Shown: positions 5,387 through 11,914 of the stretch, piece after piece | How positions within the stretch are numbered: position 1 is the first letter of the stretch | Layout of the letters: each line of letters starts with the position of its first letter | Source: JAFALX01 sp050734185 | Lineage (GTDB): Bacteria > Chloroflexota > Dormibacteria > Aeolococcales > Aeolococcaceae | Assembly (NCBI GenBank): GCA_050734185.1 | Contig: JBOHUE010000029.1 | Location: 1 to 13,600 of the forward strand | Length of the DNA stretch: 13,600 nt | Direction: 5' to 3' | Translations under genes and position numbers: made by a program | The notes under the pieces: model-generated | Database searches by the model: none | The model's input: only the letters and a program-made list of their open reading frames with translations | Told to the model about the DNA's origin: nothing

Positions 5387-5818
5387 ATGCCGCGATACAT
5401 TGCCACAATCCCGAGCGCATGGCCTGCTGACCGGGCCTTCGCGTACATGGCCGACTTCAGCAACGCGCGCGAATGGGACCCGAGCGTGATGAGCGCCTCG
5501 CGAGGCGACGATGGGCCCGTTCACCCGGGCAGCTCGTTCCACCTGAGCGTCCGCAGCGGTAAGCACGTCATGCAATTCCAGTACGAGATCACCCACATGG
5601 ATGAGCGCACCGTCGTGCTGCGCGCCACCACTCCCCGTTTTGAATCGATCGACACCATCACCGTGCGCGAGGACGGCGCGCGTTCAGAGGTGCGCTACGA
5701 CGCGTATCTCACAGGTCGAGGCGCGATGCGCCTCGCCAACCCGCTGATCGGGCGCACGTTCCATCGCATGGGAGCTGCCGCGCACGAGCGGCTCGCGGTC
5801 GTCCTCTCCAGGGCCTGA
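5387..5818 (+). CDS. SRPBCC-fold (polyketide cyclase/dehydrase-like) protein
   Basis: This 143-aa protein has the helix-grip SRPBCC signature: PRYIATIPSAWPADRAFAYMADFSNAREWDPSV at the start, a GSSFHLSVRSGKHVMQFQYEI strand pair, ERTVVLRATTPRFESIDTIT, and a C-terminal long helix ending AAHERLAVVL. The fold makes a hydrophobic cavity that binds lipids, polyketides or other small ligands. No catalytic residues can be assigned, so its role is open; it may be a lipid-binding or cyclase-like partner. ATG 5387 follows a GTG at 5384, and either could start. No Shine-Dalgarno is evident. Its stop lies inside a 12-base palindrome shared with the convergent Mth938-domain gene. Confidence 0.8.
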   Translation: MPRYIATIPSAWPADRAFAYMADFSNAREWDPSVMSASRGDDGPVHPGSSFHLSVRSGKHVMQFQYEITHMDERTVVLRATTPRFESIDTITVREDGARSEVRYDAYLTGRGAMRLANPLIGRTFHRMGAAAHERLAVVLSRA

Positions 5819-5826
5819 CGCGTCAG
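5815..5826. repeat. 12-bp perfect palindrome holding both convergent stop codons
   Basis: CTGACGCGTCAG contains the TGA of the plus-strand SRPBCC gene (5816-5818) and the TGA of the minus-strand Mth938-domain gene (5825-5823). As RNA it could form only a short stem on either strand. There is no T-run. Confidence 0.5.
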
Positions 5827-6188
5827 CAGGTCAGGTGGAGGATTGCGTTGGTGTTCTGCCCATCGCTCCGCAGCAGCTCGATCGCAGCGGTGGTTGGCAG
5901 GGTGATCAGCTCGACCCCACGCCGCCGGGCCTCCATCTCGATCTCGATCATCACCGGCAGCGCTCCCAGCGCTCCGGTACCGATGACCAGGCGCTGGCAG
6001 TCCCACGGGATCTCCTCGCGCATCGAGAGCGGCGTATGCCCGAACTCCTCGCGGAACTCCTTCGACAGCTTCTTGCGACGCTTGCGCACCTGGCCGCGGT
6101 CGATGAGCACGTCGTTGTCGTAGGTCTCGCCGCCGATGCGGATGCTGCCGAACGCGTAGTGCGTGATGCGCGGCAGCCGCCGTGGCAT
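5823..6188 (-). CDS. Mth938-like domain protein
   Basis: This 121-aa protein of the Mth938/AAMDC-NDUFAF3 type (DUF498) has, in order, RITHYAFGSIRIGGETYDND, VLIDRGQVRKR, WDCQRLVIGTGALGALPV (the conserved G.G..G turn), EARRRGVELITLPTTAAIEL and NTNAILHLTC. This small alpha/beta fold has no firmly known bacterial function; relatives act in complex I assembly. The frame is open upstream to 6281, but the ATG at 6188 matches the family N-terminus and overlaps the acyl-CoA dehydrogenase stop as ATGA, so the two genes are translationally coupled. That coupling links it to the fatty-acyl or electron-transfer function of its neighbour. Confidence 0.85.
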   Translation of the reverse strand: MPRRLPRITHYAFGSIRIGGETYDNDVLIDRGQVRKRRKKLSKEFREEFGHTPLSMREEIPWDCQRLVIGTGALGALPVMIEIEMEARRRGVELITLPTTAAIELLRSDGQNTNAILHLTC

Positions 6189-7954
6189 CAGGCGTGCGCG
6201 GCCACGGCAGCAGCTGCGTCCGCAGCAACTGCCGGCGGTACCGGACCACCGTGGAGCAACGCATCGGCGTGCGGGAACCATGAGGGGTCGTCACCGAACG
6301 CGCGCACCCCCGGTTCTCCACCGAGCCGCGCCAGGTACCTGGCGGCGATCCAGGCGAGGCGGCCACTGCCGGTGTCCGCGGCAAACGCGTTGCCTTCGTC
6401 GGCGAGTCGCGCGCCGGTGGCCAGCATCGCCATGCGCCGCGCAAGACGTCGCAGCGGCAGCTGGCGGGCGCAGGGGTCGTCAGGCATCGCCTGGATCTGT
6501 CGCACCAGCGACGCGAGCTCGCTCAGCACCACCTGCGCCAGTGGTGCCGCAGGCCCGGGCGATGACGCCGACTCCGCGAGGCGTTCGGTGTCGGCGATGA
6601 ATCCCGGGAGCGCCCCGTGGTCAATGGCGCGCAGCACGTCGAGCGCGATGACGTTGCCCGTGCCCTCCCAGATCGCGTGCACCGAGACATCGCGAAGGAT
6701 GCGCGGTTCCGGCCAGTCCTCGATGAATCCATCGCCGCCGCGTACCTCCATCGCCTCCGTCGCGCAGATGCGTGCACGCTCGGTGCCCTGCAGCTTGAAC
6801 AGCGGAGTCAGGAGCCGGAGCGCGCCGGCGGCAGACGCGTCGCCGGCATCGGCGCGGTGCAGCGTGCCGGCAACGCCCATCGCGGCCGTGAGGCTCGCGA
6901 CCGAATCCACGACGAGCTCGATGAGCTGGTCCCGCATCAGGGGATGCAGATCGAGCCGCTCGCCGAATGTCGATCGGCGTCGTGAGTGCGACAGCGCCTC
7001 GAACGCGCTGCGCCGCATCGCGCCCGCGGTGGCGGTTGCGATGCCGACGCGGGTGAGGTTGACCATGTCCATCATCTGCGGCAGTCCGCGATCCAGTGAC
7101 CCAACCGGCCAGGCGAACGCGTCGCGCAGCCCGACTTCGGCGGATGCCATGGCGCGCGTGCCGTACTTGTCCTTCAGCCGGTGGATGAGAAACGTGTTGC
7201 GCGTGCCGTCGTCGAGCACGCGCGGCATCAGGAAGAGTCCGAGTCCGCGAGGCCCGGACGGGGCACCGGCCGGGCGCGCGAGCACCAGGATCAGGTCCGA
7301 CTGCGGGCAGCTGCTGAACCATTTCTCGCCGCTCAGCCGCCACGTTCCGTCATCGGCGCGCCGTGCCACGGTCTCGTTGGCGCCGACGTCGGAGCCACCG
7401 GCCTTTTCGGTGAGAAACATTGCGGCCGTCATGTGGTTGCCGGTGTCGTCGGCGATACGCGGCACGAACCGCGCAGCGAGCGCGGCATCGTTGGTCTCGA
7501 GACAGCGTGCCATCGCGTCCATCATCCCGATCGGGCAGCCGGTGATGGCCTGATCCGACTGCAGGAACATGTAGTTCAGGGCGGTGATGAGCGGCCGTGG
7601 CGTTCGCCCGCCGATGCCGCGCCACCCCGAGGTGTACGCGGCGCGCACGGCACCGAAGCCGAGCACCGTGCGCTCGACCTCGTGGTACGCGGGATGAAAG
7701 TCGACCTCGTCGATGCGCTGACCGCGCTCGTCGTACTGCCGCAAGGACGGCGGATTGCGATCCGCGGCGCGCACCAGCGGCTCGATCCGCTGCGGCACGA
7801 GCGTGCCCAGCTCACCCAGTGCGCCGTCGATCGTGGGCCAGAGCTGCTCGCCGGCGGCGCGCCGCGCCAGCCAGCGCAGGTGCTCGTCGGGTGTGTACCA
7901 GTCCTGGGCGTCGAGACGCGGGATGTGGCGCGCGCCGGGATCCGAGGGCAGCAC
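6188..7954 (-). CDS. Acyl-CoA dehydrogenase, AidB-like subfamily
   Basis: This 588-aa flavoprotein oxidises acyl-CoA to enoyl-CoA, passing electrons to an electron-transfer flavoprotein, or has an AidB-type role. The middle domain carries MFLTEKAGGSDVGANET at 179-195 and GEKWFSS at 209-215, the FAD-binding beta domain. The C-terminal helical domain carries GGDGFIEDWPEPRILRDVSV at 406-425 and IWEGTGNVIALDVLRA at 428-443; the last is the AidB-like form of the signature, Glu430 lying at the expected catalytic-loop position. The long N-terminal extension and the extra C-terminal helical part after about 450 agree with AidB rather than the 380-aa short dehydrogenases. The GTG start at 7954 is six bases after the phosphodiesterase stop and forms an operon with it and with the downstream Mth938-domain gene. 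Confidence 0.9.
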   Translation of the reverse strand: MLPSDPGARHIPRLDAQDWYTPDEHLRWLARRAAGEQLWPTIDGALGELGTLVPQRIEPLVRAADRNPPSLRQYDERGQRIDEVDFHPAYHEVERTVLGFGAVRAAYTSGWRGIGGRTPRPLITALNYMFLQSDQAITGCPIGMMDAMARCLETNDAALAARFVPRIADDTGNHMTAAMFLTEKAGGSDVGANETVARRADDGTWRLSGEKWFSSCPQSDLILVLARPAGAPSGPRGLGLFLMPRVLDDGTRNTFLIHRLKDKYGTRAMASAEVGLRDAFAWPVGSLDRGLPQMMDMVNLTRVGIATATAGAMRRSAFEALSHSRRRSTFGERLDLHPLMRDQLIELVVDSVASLTAAMGVAGTLHRADAGDASAAGALRLLTPLFKLQGTERARICATEAMEVRGGDGFIEDWPEPRILRDVSVHAIWEGTGNVIALDVLRAIDHGALPGFIADTERLAESASSPGPAAPLAQVVLSELASLVRQIQAMPDDPCARQLPLRRLARRMAMLATGARLADEGNAFAADTGSGRLAWIAARYLARLGGEPGVRAFGDDPSWFPHADALLHGGPVPPAVAADAAAAVAAHA

Positions 7955-7960
7955 GGCCGC

Positions 7961-8772
7961 TCAGCGTCGCCCCGGCGGCTGCGAGCTCATGGCGGCGCCA
8001 TTCTCCCATTCGCCACGCTCGATCAGCACCCGTTTGAGCAGTTCGAGACGGTCTGACATGAGCCCGTCGACGCCGAGATCGAGCGCCTCATGCATCGCCG
8101 ACTCGCTGTTGACCGTCCACACGTCGACGCAGAGGCCGGCGCGGTGCGCGGCGTCCACGAACCGCCCGTCGACGACGCGCACGGCACCGGGTGCATCGGC
8201 ACCTGCACGCGCGACGCCACCACACGCGGGAAGCTGCCGACGCGTGACCACAGGTAGGTCGCGGTGACCGTCCGAACCCCCATCGACGTGAGCACGGGCC
8301 GTCCCGCCAGGCGGCGCATTAGCGCCAGGCGCCGGTCCGAGAACGACGCGAGGCAGACGCGCGAGAAGGCGTCGAGGTCGTGCAGCAGGCGGATGAGCGG
8401 CGCGACAGACGTGTCCGCCTTCGCGTCGATGTTGACACGAACTCCCGGCCAGCGATTGAGGAGGTCGGCAAGCCTGGGAACCGTGACACCGGTTCCGCGA
8501 AAGGGATATGTCGCGCCGCCGTCGAGCGTGTACCCGTGGCCCGCGTCGGCCGCCGCGACGTCCGCATAGGTGAGCTCGGCGATGCGCCCGCTGCGGTCGG
8601 TGACCCGGTCGAGGCGGGAGTCGTGGAACGCGACCACCACGCCGTCGCGAGTCACGTGGACGTCGGTCTCCAGCCACGTGTACCCCAGCTCGACCGCGCG
8701 CTCGAACGCGACCATCGTGTTCTCCGGGGCGCCGTCCGCTCCACCGCGATGGGCATAGGCGGTCACGGTCAT
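7961..8772 (-). pseudogene. Glycerophosphodiester phosphodiesterase, broken by a one-base frameshift
   Basis: GDPD enzymes hydrolyse glycerophosphodiesters from phospholipids to glycerol-3-phosphate and an alcohol. From ATG 8772 the frame gives HRGG at 8-11, PENT at 16-19, LETDVHVTRDG at 34-44 and HDSRLDRVTD at 50-59, containing the metal-binding and acid-base residues of the family (His8, Glu35, Asp37, His50). It reads on to ASRVQVPMHP, then into unrelated sequence. The normal C-terminal part, GAVRVVDGRFVDAAHRAGLC and DVWTVNSESAMHEALDLGVD, is in the neighbouring frame to TGA 7963-7961. The break lies near 8187-8191: restoring one base there gives HPGAV. With that base the gene would be about 270 aa and normal. 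It may be a true recent mutation or a sequencing error. It is the first gene of a minus-strand operon. Confidence 0.8.
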
Positions 8773-8780
8773 CGTCGCCG

Positions 8781-8786
8781 AGTGTA
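8781..8786 (-). promoter_or_regulatory. Putative -10 box of the phosphodiesterase operon
   Basis: Read on the minus strand this is TACACT, matching TAnnnT, and it lies eight bases before the ATG at 8772, as for a leaderless transcript. No clear -35 is visible and there is no Shine-Dalgarno sequence before the ATG. Confidence 0.35.
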
Positions 8787-8947
8787 GGTCGCGGGAAAGA
8801 CGGCAGCGGACGCCGAGGATGCCGAGGGTGGCTAGACCCGACACCCTGCGGCGCCCGCTGCACAGGAAAGGAAGAGTGGGCGCCGACCTCCGCCGCCGGG
8901 GTTCGCCGCCCCCAGGTATCACCGTAGAGGGGTACGTGTGCGCGGCA
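8787..8947. other. Intergenic region between divergent operons
   Basis: Together with the two promoter candidates this makes the 270-base gap between the phosphodiesterase and sigma-factor genes. It is GC-rich, has no coding potential I trust, and includes no clear transcription terminator or RNA structure. Confidence 0.4.
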
Positions 8948-8977
8948 TATAGTGGATCACTGCCGCACGGGTGATCC
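8948..8977 (+). promoter_or_regulatory. Candidate sigma-operon promoter and inverted repeat
   Basis: TATAGT at 8948-8953 resembles a housekeeping -10 box. It is followed at once by a perfect 7-base inverted repeat, GGATCAC at 8954-8960 and GTGATCC at 8971-8977, spaced by 10 bases. Placed at the likely transcription start, this could be an operator dyad or a 5'-leader hairpin. The sigma factor starts 66 bases further on. No convincing -35 is seen, so an alternative sigma (including autoregulation) is equally possible. Confidence 0.35.
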
Positions 8978-9042
8978 GCGCCCCGCACCAGCGCGTATCA
9001 AAAAATGGCGGGCCCACAGGCCGGAGTGCCGTAGGAGGGCAC

Positions 9043-9606
9043 ATGGACGGCGACCGCGAGATCCTGGACCGCGTAGCGACCGGTTCCCCTGAGGCGTTCG
9101 AGACGTTGTATGACCGCTTCGGCAGACTGGCGTACGCCATCGCGATGCGCGTTCTCAGTGACGAGGGCGCTGCGGAGGAGGTGGTGCAGGACGCGTTTCT
9201 GTCCGTCTGGCGCAAGCGGCTGATGTACAGCGCCGAGCGCGGCACGGTGCGCAGCTGGATCGCGACCGTCGTGCGCAACAGCGCCATCGACCGGCTGCGG
9301 CGCGAGCAGCGTCGAGACCGCTACGAGCTGGGCGGCGACGTGCCGCCGGAGCACCCGTCGCTGTCGGACACCTGGACCGAGGTCGAGGCCGACCTCAGCC
9401 GGCGCGAGATCTTCTCGGCGCTGTACACCCTGCCGGTGGAGCAGCGGCAGACGATCGAACTTGCGTATTGGTGTGGCATGTCCCAGCGAGAGATCAGCGA
9501 GGTCATGGACGTGCCGGTTGGGACGGTGAAGGGACGGGCGCGGCTTGGGTTGCACAAGCTTCGCGCCGCACTCGAGGGTCGGGAGGAGATGTGGCGACGG
9601 AGCTGA
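9043..9606 (+). CDS. ECF RNA polymerase sigma factor, SigK-like
   Basis: This 187-aa group-IV sigma factor has region 2 at about 17-64 (ETLYDRFGRLAYAIAMRVLS, EEVVQDAFLSVWRK, GTVRSWIATVVRNSAIDRLR) and region 4 at about 126-180 (LPVEQRQTIELAYWCGMSQR, EISEVMDVPVGTVKGRARLG). It directs RNA polymerase to promoters of an extracytoplasmic or redox stress regulon. The frame is open to 8971, but ATG 9043 is preceded by AGGAGGG (9033-9039) and gives the normal length. Its 3' end overlaps the anti-sigma gene by 16 bases. The RskA-type partner and the nearby COG2907 and DUF1365 genes point to the SigK group; the exact ECF group needs phylogeny. Confidence 0.9.
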   Translation: MDGDREILDRVATGSPEAFETLYDRFGRLAYAIAMRVLSDEGAAEEVVQDAFLSVWRKRLMYSAERGTVRSWIATVVRNSAIDRLRREQRRDRYELGGDVPPEHPSLSDTWTEVEADLSRREIFSALYTLPVEQRQTIELAYWCGMSQREISEVMDVPVGTVKGRARLGLHKLRAALEGREEMWRRS

Positions 9607-10325
9607 CCTGCACCGAGAGCGAGGAACTGCTCGCTCTCGCGGCCCTCGGCGTGCTCACGCGCGCCGAGGGCGAGCCGCTGGACGTGCATCTGCGTGGATG
9701 CATGAGATGCCGGCGCGCGGCGACCGCGTACCTGCAGGCCGTGGCGACTCTGCCGAGCTCGCTCGACCTGGTGGAGCCGCCGCCGACACTGCGACGCAAC
9801 CTCATGCGCCAGGTGTACGGGGAGACCTCGCAGGTGCCCGCCGAGTCTCGGCGGAAGAGCGTGCTGCGAGCGCTGACGCTGCGCCGTTTGCTCCCGGTCG
9901 GGGGCGCGGTGGTGACGCTGGCGGCAGTGTTCGTGGCGATCGTCGCAGTGTCGACGCGTCCGTCGACCAGCAGTGATCCGTCACGCACGTACACGGTCGT
10001 CGGCACCACGTCGGCTCCCGGTCTGCAGGGCACCCTGTCGTATGATCCTGGAGCGCAGCAGGCGGTGATGACGCTGACAGGGTTGCCGCAACCGACCGCT
10101 GCCGTCGGGGCGACACCGGATGTGTATGAGGTCTGGCTGGTGCGCGCGAGCGGCGCAGCCGAGGGCGTGGCGTTCCTGACGCAGTCACCGCTGACGCATG
10201 CGTGGACCACGGTGATCCACACCGACCTCTCGCAGTACGTCGCCATCGCGGCGACGGCGGAGCCGTACGGCGGCTCGCTGCAGCCGACCAGCCCGCAACT
10301 CCTGAGCGCGCAGCTGACACGGTGA
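9591..10325 (+). CDS. RskA-like anti-sigma factor
   Basis: This 244-aa membrane anti-sigma factor holds the ECF sigma inactive until a signal triggers its release. The cytoplasmic N-terminus has the zinc anti-sigma pattern His33-x3-Cys37-x2-Cys40 (VHLRGCMRC). One transmembrane helix lies at about 100-121 (LLPVGGAVVTLAAVFVAIVAV). The outer part (about 130-244) is the RskA domain with TYTVVGTTSAPGLQGTLSYD, DVYEVWLVRASG and TAEPYGGSLQPTSP. Mycobacterial RskA responds to reductant through extracytoplasmic cysteines, but I see no cysteine in this outer domain, so the trigger may differ. The GTG start at 9591 follows GGGAGGAG (9581-9588) and lies inside the sigma gene, giving coupled 1:1 synthesis. 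It ends as GTGA with the dehydrogenase gene. Confidence 0.88.
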   Translation: MATELTCTESEELLALAALGVLTRAEGEPLDVHLRGCMRCRRAATAYLQAVATLPSSLDLVEPPPTLRRNLMRQVYGETSQVPAESRRKSVLRALTLRRLLPVGGAVVTLAAVFVAIVAVSTRPSTSSDPSRTYTVVGTTSAPGLQGTLSYDPGAQQAVMTLTGLPQPTAAVGATPDVYEVWLVRASGAAEGVAFLTQSPLTHAWTTVIHTDLSQYVAIAATAEPYGGSLQPTSPQLLSAQLTR

Positions 10326-11152
10326 CATCGCGCGCGCCCGGTCGCGCGAACGCAGCACGCGGTTTCTCGCTCGACGGCGCCACGTGCCTCGTCACCGGCG
10401 CCAACCGCGGCATCGGCGCCGCGCTCGTGCGGCGGCTGGCGCAGCGACCGGCGCGAGTGCTCGCCGGGATGCGGGATCCGAGCACAGCGACATCGCCGGC
10501 GGACGGCGGCCGGGCGCTCGAGATCCGGCCGGTGCTGATGGACCTGTCATCGGCGGCGACCATCGAGGCGTCGTGTGCGGCGCTCGGCGACGATCTCGAC
10601 CGCGTCGACGTGCTGATCAACAACGCCGGACGGCTCACCTCGGGCCTCTTCGAGGAGCAGGACGTCAGCGACGTCTACGCGATGTTCCAGGCCAACCTGG
10701 TGGGGCTCGTGCATCTGACCCGCCGCGTCCTGCCCGGCATGCTGTCGCGGGGACGCGGCGTGATCGTCGACAACACGAGCATCTCCGCGTTTGCGCATCT
10801 CCCCACCGCCACCACCTACGCGGCGAGCAAGGCCGGGGTCGCAGCGTTCACCGAGGCGCTGCGGCGCGAGCTGGCCGGCACCGGCGTGACCTGTATGACG
10901 CTGATCACGCCGGCCGTTGAGACGGACATGCTCCGTGAGACGGACGCCGGCTCAGGCCGGTACGTCGACACCTCGGGCTGGTCGCGCATCTCTGCTGACG
11001 TGTGGGCCGAACGCGTCGTGTCGGGCATCGAACGCGGCCGGCGCACCGTCGAGGGCACCGGCCGCGTGCGGGCGCTGCGCGTTCTGTCGCAGGGGCCGCC
11101 GCAGCTGGTGGATCTCATCGCCGCGCGCATGTTCAAACGCCCGGGCGCCTGA
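10322..11152 (+). CDS. Short-chain dehydrogenase/reductase
   Basis: This is a 276-aa classical SDR oxidoreductase. It has the Rossmann motif TGANRGIG at 25-32, NNAG at 100-103, the Ser153/Ser155 segment DNTSIS, and the catalytic Tyr166 and Lys170 in YAASK. An Arg at 51 after the second strand favours NADP(H). The substrate is unknown. The frame is open to 10202, but GTG 10322 overlaps the anti-sigma stop as GTGA and gives normal size, so the gene is co-translated with the sigma/anti-sigma pair and is probably part of the same stress response. Its final 201 bases are overlapped head-on by an open extension of the DUF1365 gene on the other strand. Confidence 0.9.
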   Translation: MTSRAPGRANAARGFSLDGATCLVTGANRGIGAALVRRLAQRPARVLAGMRDPSTATSPADGGRALEIRPVLMDLSSAATIEASCAALGDDLDRVDVLINNAGRLTSGLFEEQDVSDVYAMFQANLVGLVHLTRRVLPGMLSRGRGVIVDNTSISAFAHLPTATTYAASKAGVAAFTEALRRELAGTGVTCMTLITPAVETDMLRETDAGSGRYVDTSGWSRISADVWAERVVSGIERGRRTVEGTGRVRALRVLSQGPPQLVDLIAARMFKRPGA

Positions 11153-11914
11153 CGCTGCAGCGCTGCGCGGGTGCGCGTAGTAGGGCGCGCCCTTGGCTCG
11201 CATCACCACGGCGTTCCAGTAGATGCCGCCGAGCACGGTGAGGCACATCGGCGGTGTGCGCGCCGCGTAGCGCAGCAGCGCGGCCTGCGTCAGCGGCGAC
11301 CGCCGCAGGCTGAGGCCCGCCGCCAGCACCCGTCGCTCGCCACGGTGACAGTGGATGGCGAAGCCCAGCCGCTCGCCGGGAGCGGTGAGGAACCAGCGGT
11401 ACTCGAGGTCCATCGGCAGGAAAGGGGAGACGTGCATGAGCTTGGCGAAGCAGCCGGACCAGGTGGTGGAGCGCTGCGCGGCGCGTCCGCGCAGATCGAT
11501 GACGTACGGATGCATCTCGCCCCATGGCGTGTTCGACACTTCGAACACGGCGGCCACGGGGATATCCGACTCCGGCTCGTGGCAGTAGTAGACGCTGATC
11601 GGGTTGAAGCCGATGCCGAGCAGGCGCGGGGTGGTCAGCAGCCGGACGGCTCCGGCGGCGTCAATCCCGGTGGAGCTCCGAACCAGGTCGCGCACCGAGC
11701 GCGCCAGTGGCACGCCGGGATCGCCGAGGTGGTCGCCGCGTCGGAAGCGCAACACGGCCGCGCGCGACGCCGACCAGAGGCGGCTCTCGGGAAACAGCTG
11801 TGGGAGCTCGTCGAGGTCTAGGTACAGCATCGCGACGCTGTAGGCAAGGCGGTGCGTCACCGGGGCGGACCGGCGGTGCACCACGGTGCCGGTGTAGACG
11901 CAGCTGACCGTCAC
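10952..11914 (-). CDS. DUF1365 domain protein with unusual C-terminal extension
   Basis: This 320-aa protein is as annotated by its stop. The DUF1365 domain is residues 1-250: VYTGTVVHRRSAPVTHRLAY, MLYLDLDELPQLFPES, FNPISVYYCHE at 103-113, AVFEVSNTPWGEMHPYV, KLMHVSPFLPMDLEYRWF and APYYAHPR at 243-250, where family members usually end. Residues 251-320 are Arg/Ala/His-rich, have no recognisable fold, and lie opposite the 3' end of the SDR gene; the natural stop seems to have been lost. Function is not known biochemically; DUF1365 genes sit beside COG2907 oxidoreductases and cyclopropane-fatty-acid-synthase-like enzymes in lipid modification loci under ECF sigma control. The GTG start at 11914 overlaps the upstream oxidoreductase stop as GTGA. 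Confidence 0.85.
   Translation of the reverse strand: MTVSCVYTGTVVHRRSAPVTHRLAYSVAMLYLDLDELPQLFPESRLWSASRAAVLRFRRGDHLGDPGVPLARSVRDLVRSSTGIDAAGAVRLLTTPRLLGIGFNPISVYYCHEPESDIPVAAVFEVSNTPWGEMHPYVIDLRGRAAQRSTTWSGCFAKLMHVSPFLPMDLEYRWFLTAPGERLGFAIHCHRGERRVLAAGLSLRRSPLTQAALLRYAARTPPMCLTVLGGIYWNAVVMRAKGAPYYAHPRSAAASGARAFEHARGDEIHQLRRPLRQNAQRPHAAGALDGAPAAFDARHDAFGPHVSRDARPARGVDVPA

Noticed and set aside
4913..5596. Minus-strand open frame of 227 codons
   Set aside because: It overlaps the alpha/beta hydrolase in another frame and the SRPBCC gene on the opposite strand, both of which have convincing motifs.
5835..7553. Long plus-strand open frame of 572 codons
   Set aside because: It is antisense to the acyl-CoA dehydrogenase and the Mth938-domain gene, is made of Ser/Arg/Ala-rich low-complexity sequence and shows no family motif; such shadows are usual at this G+C content.
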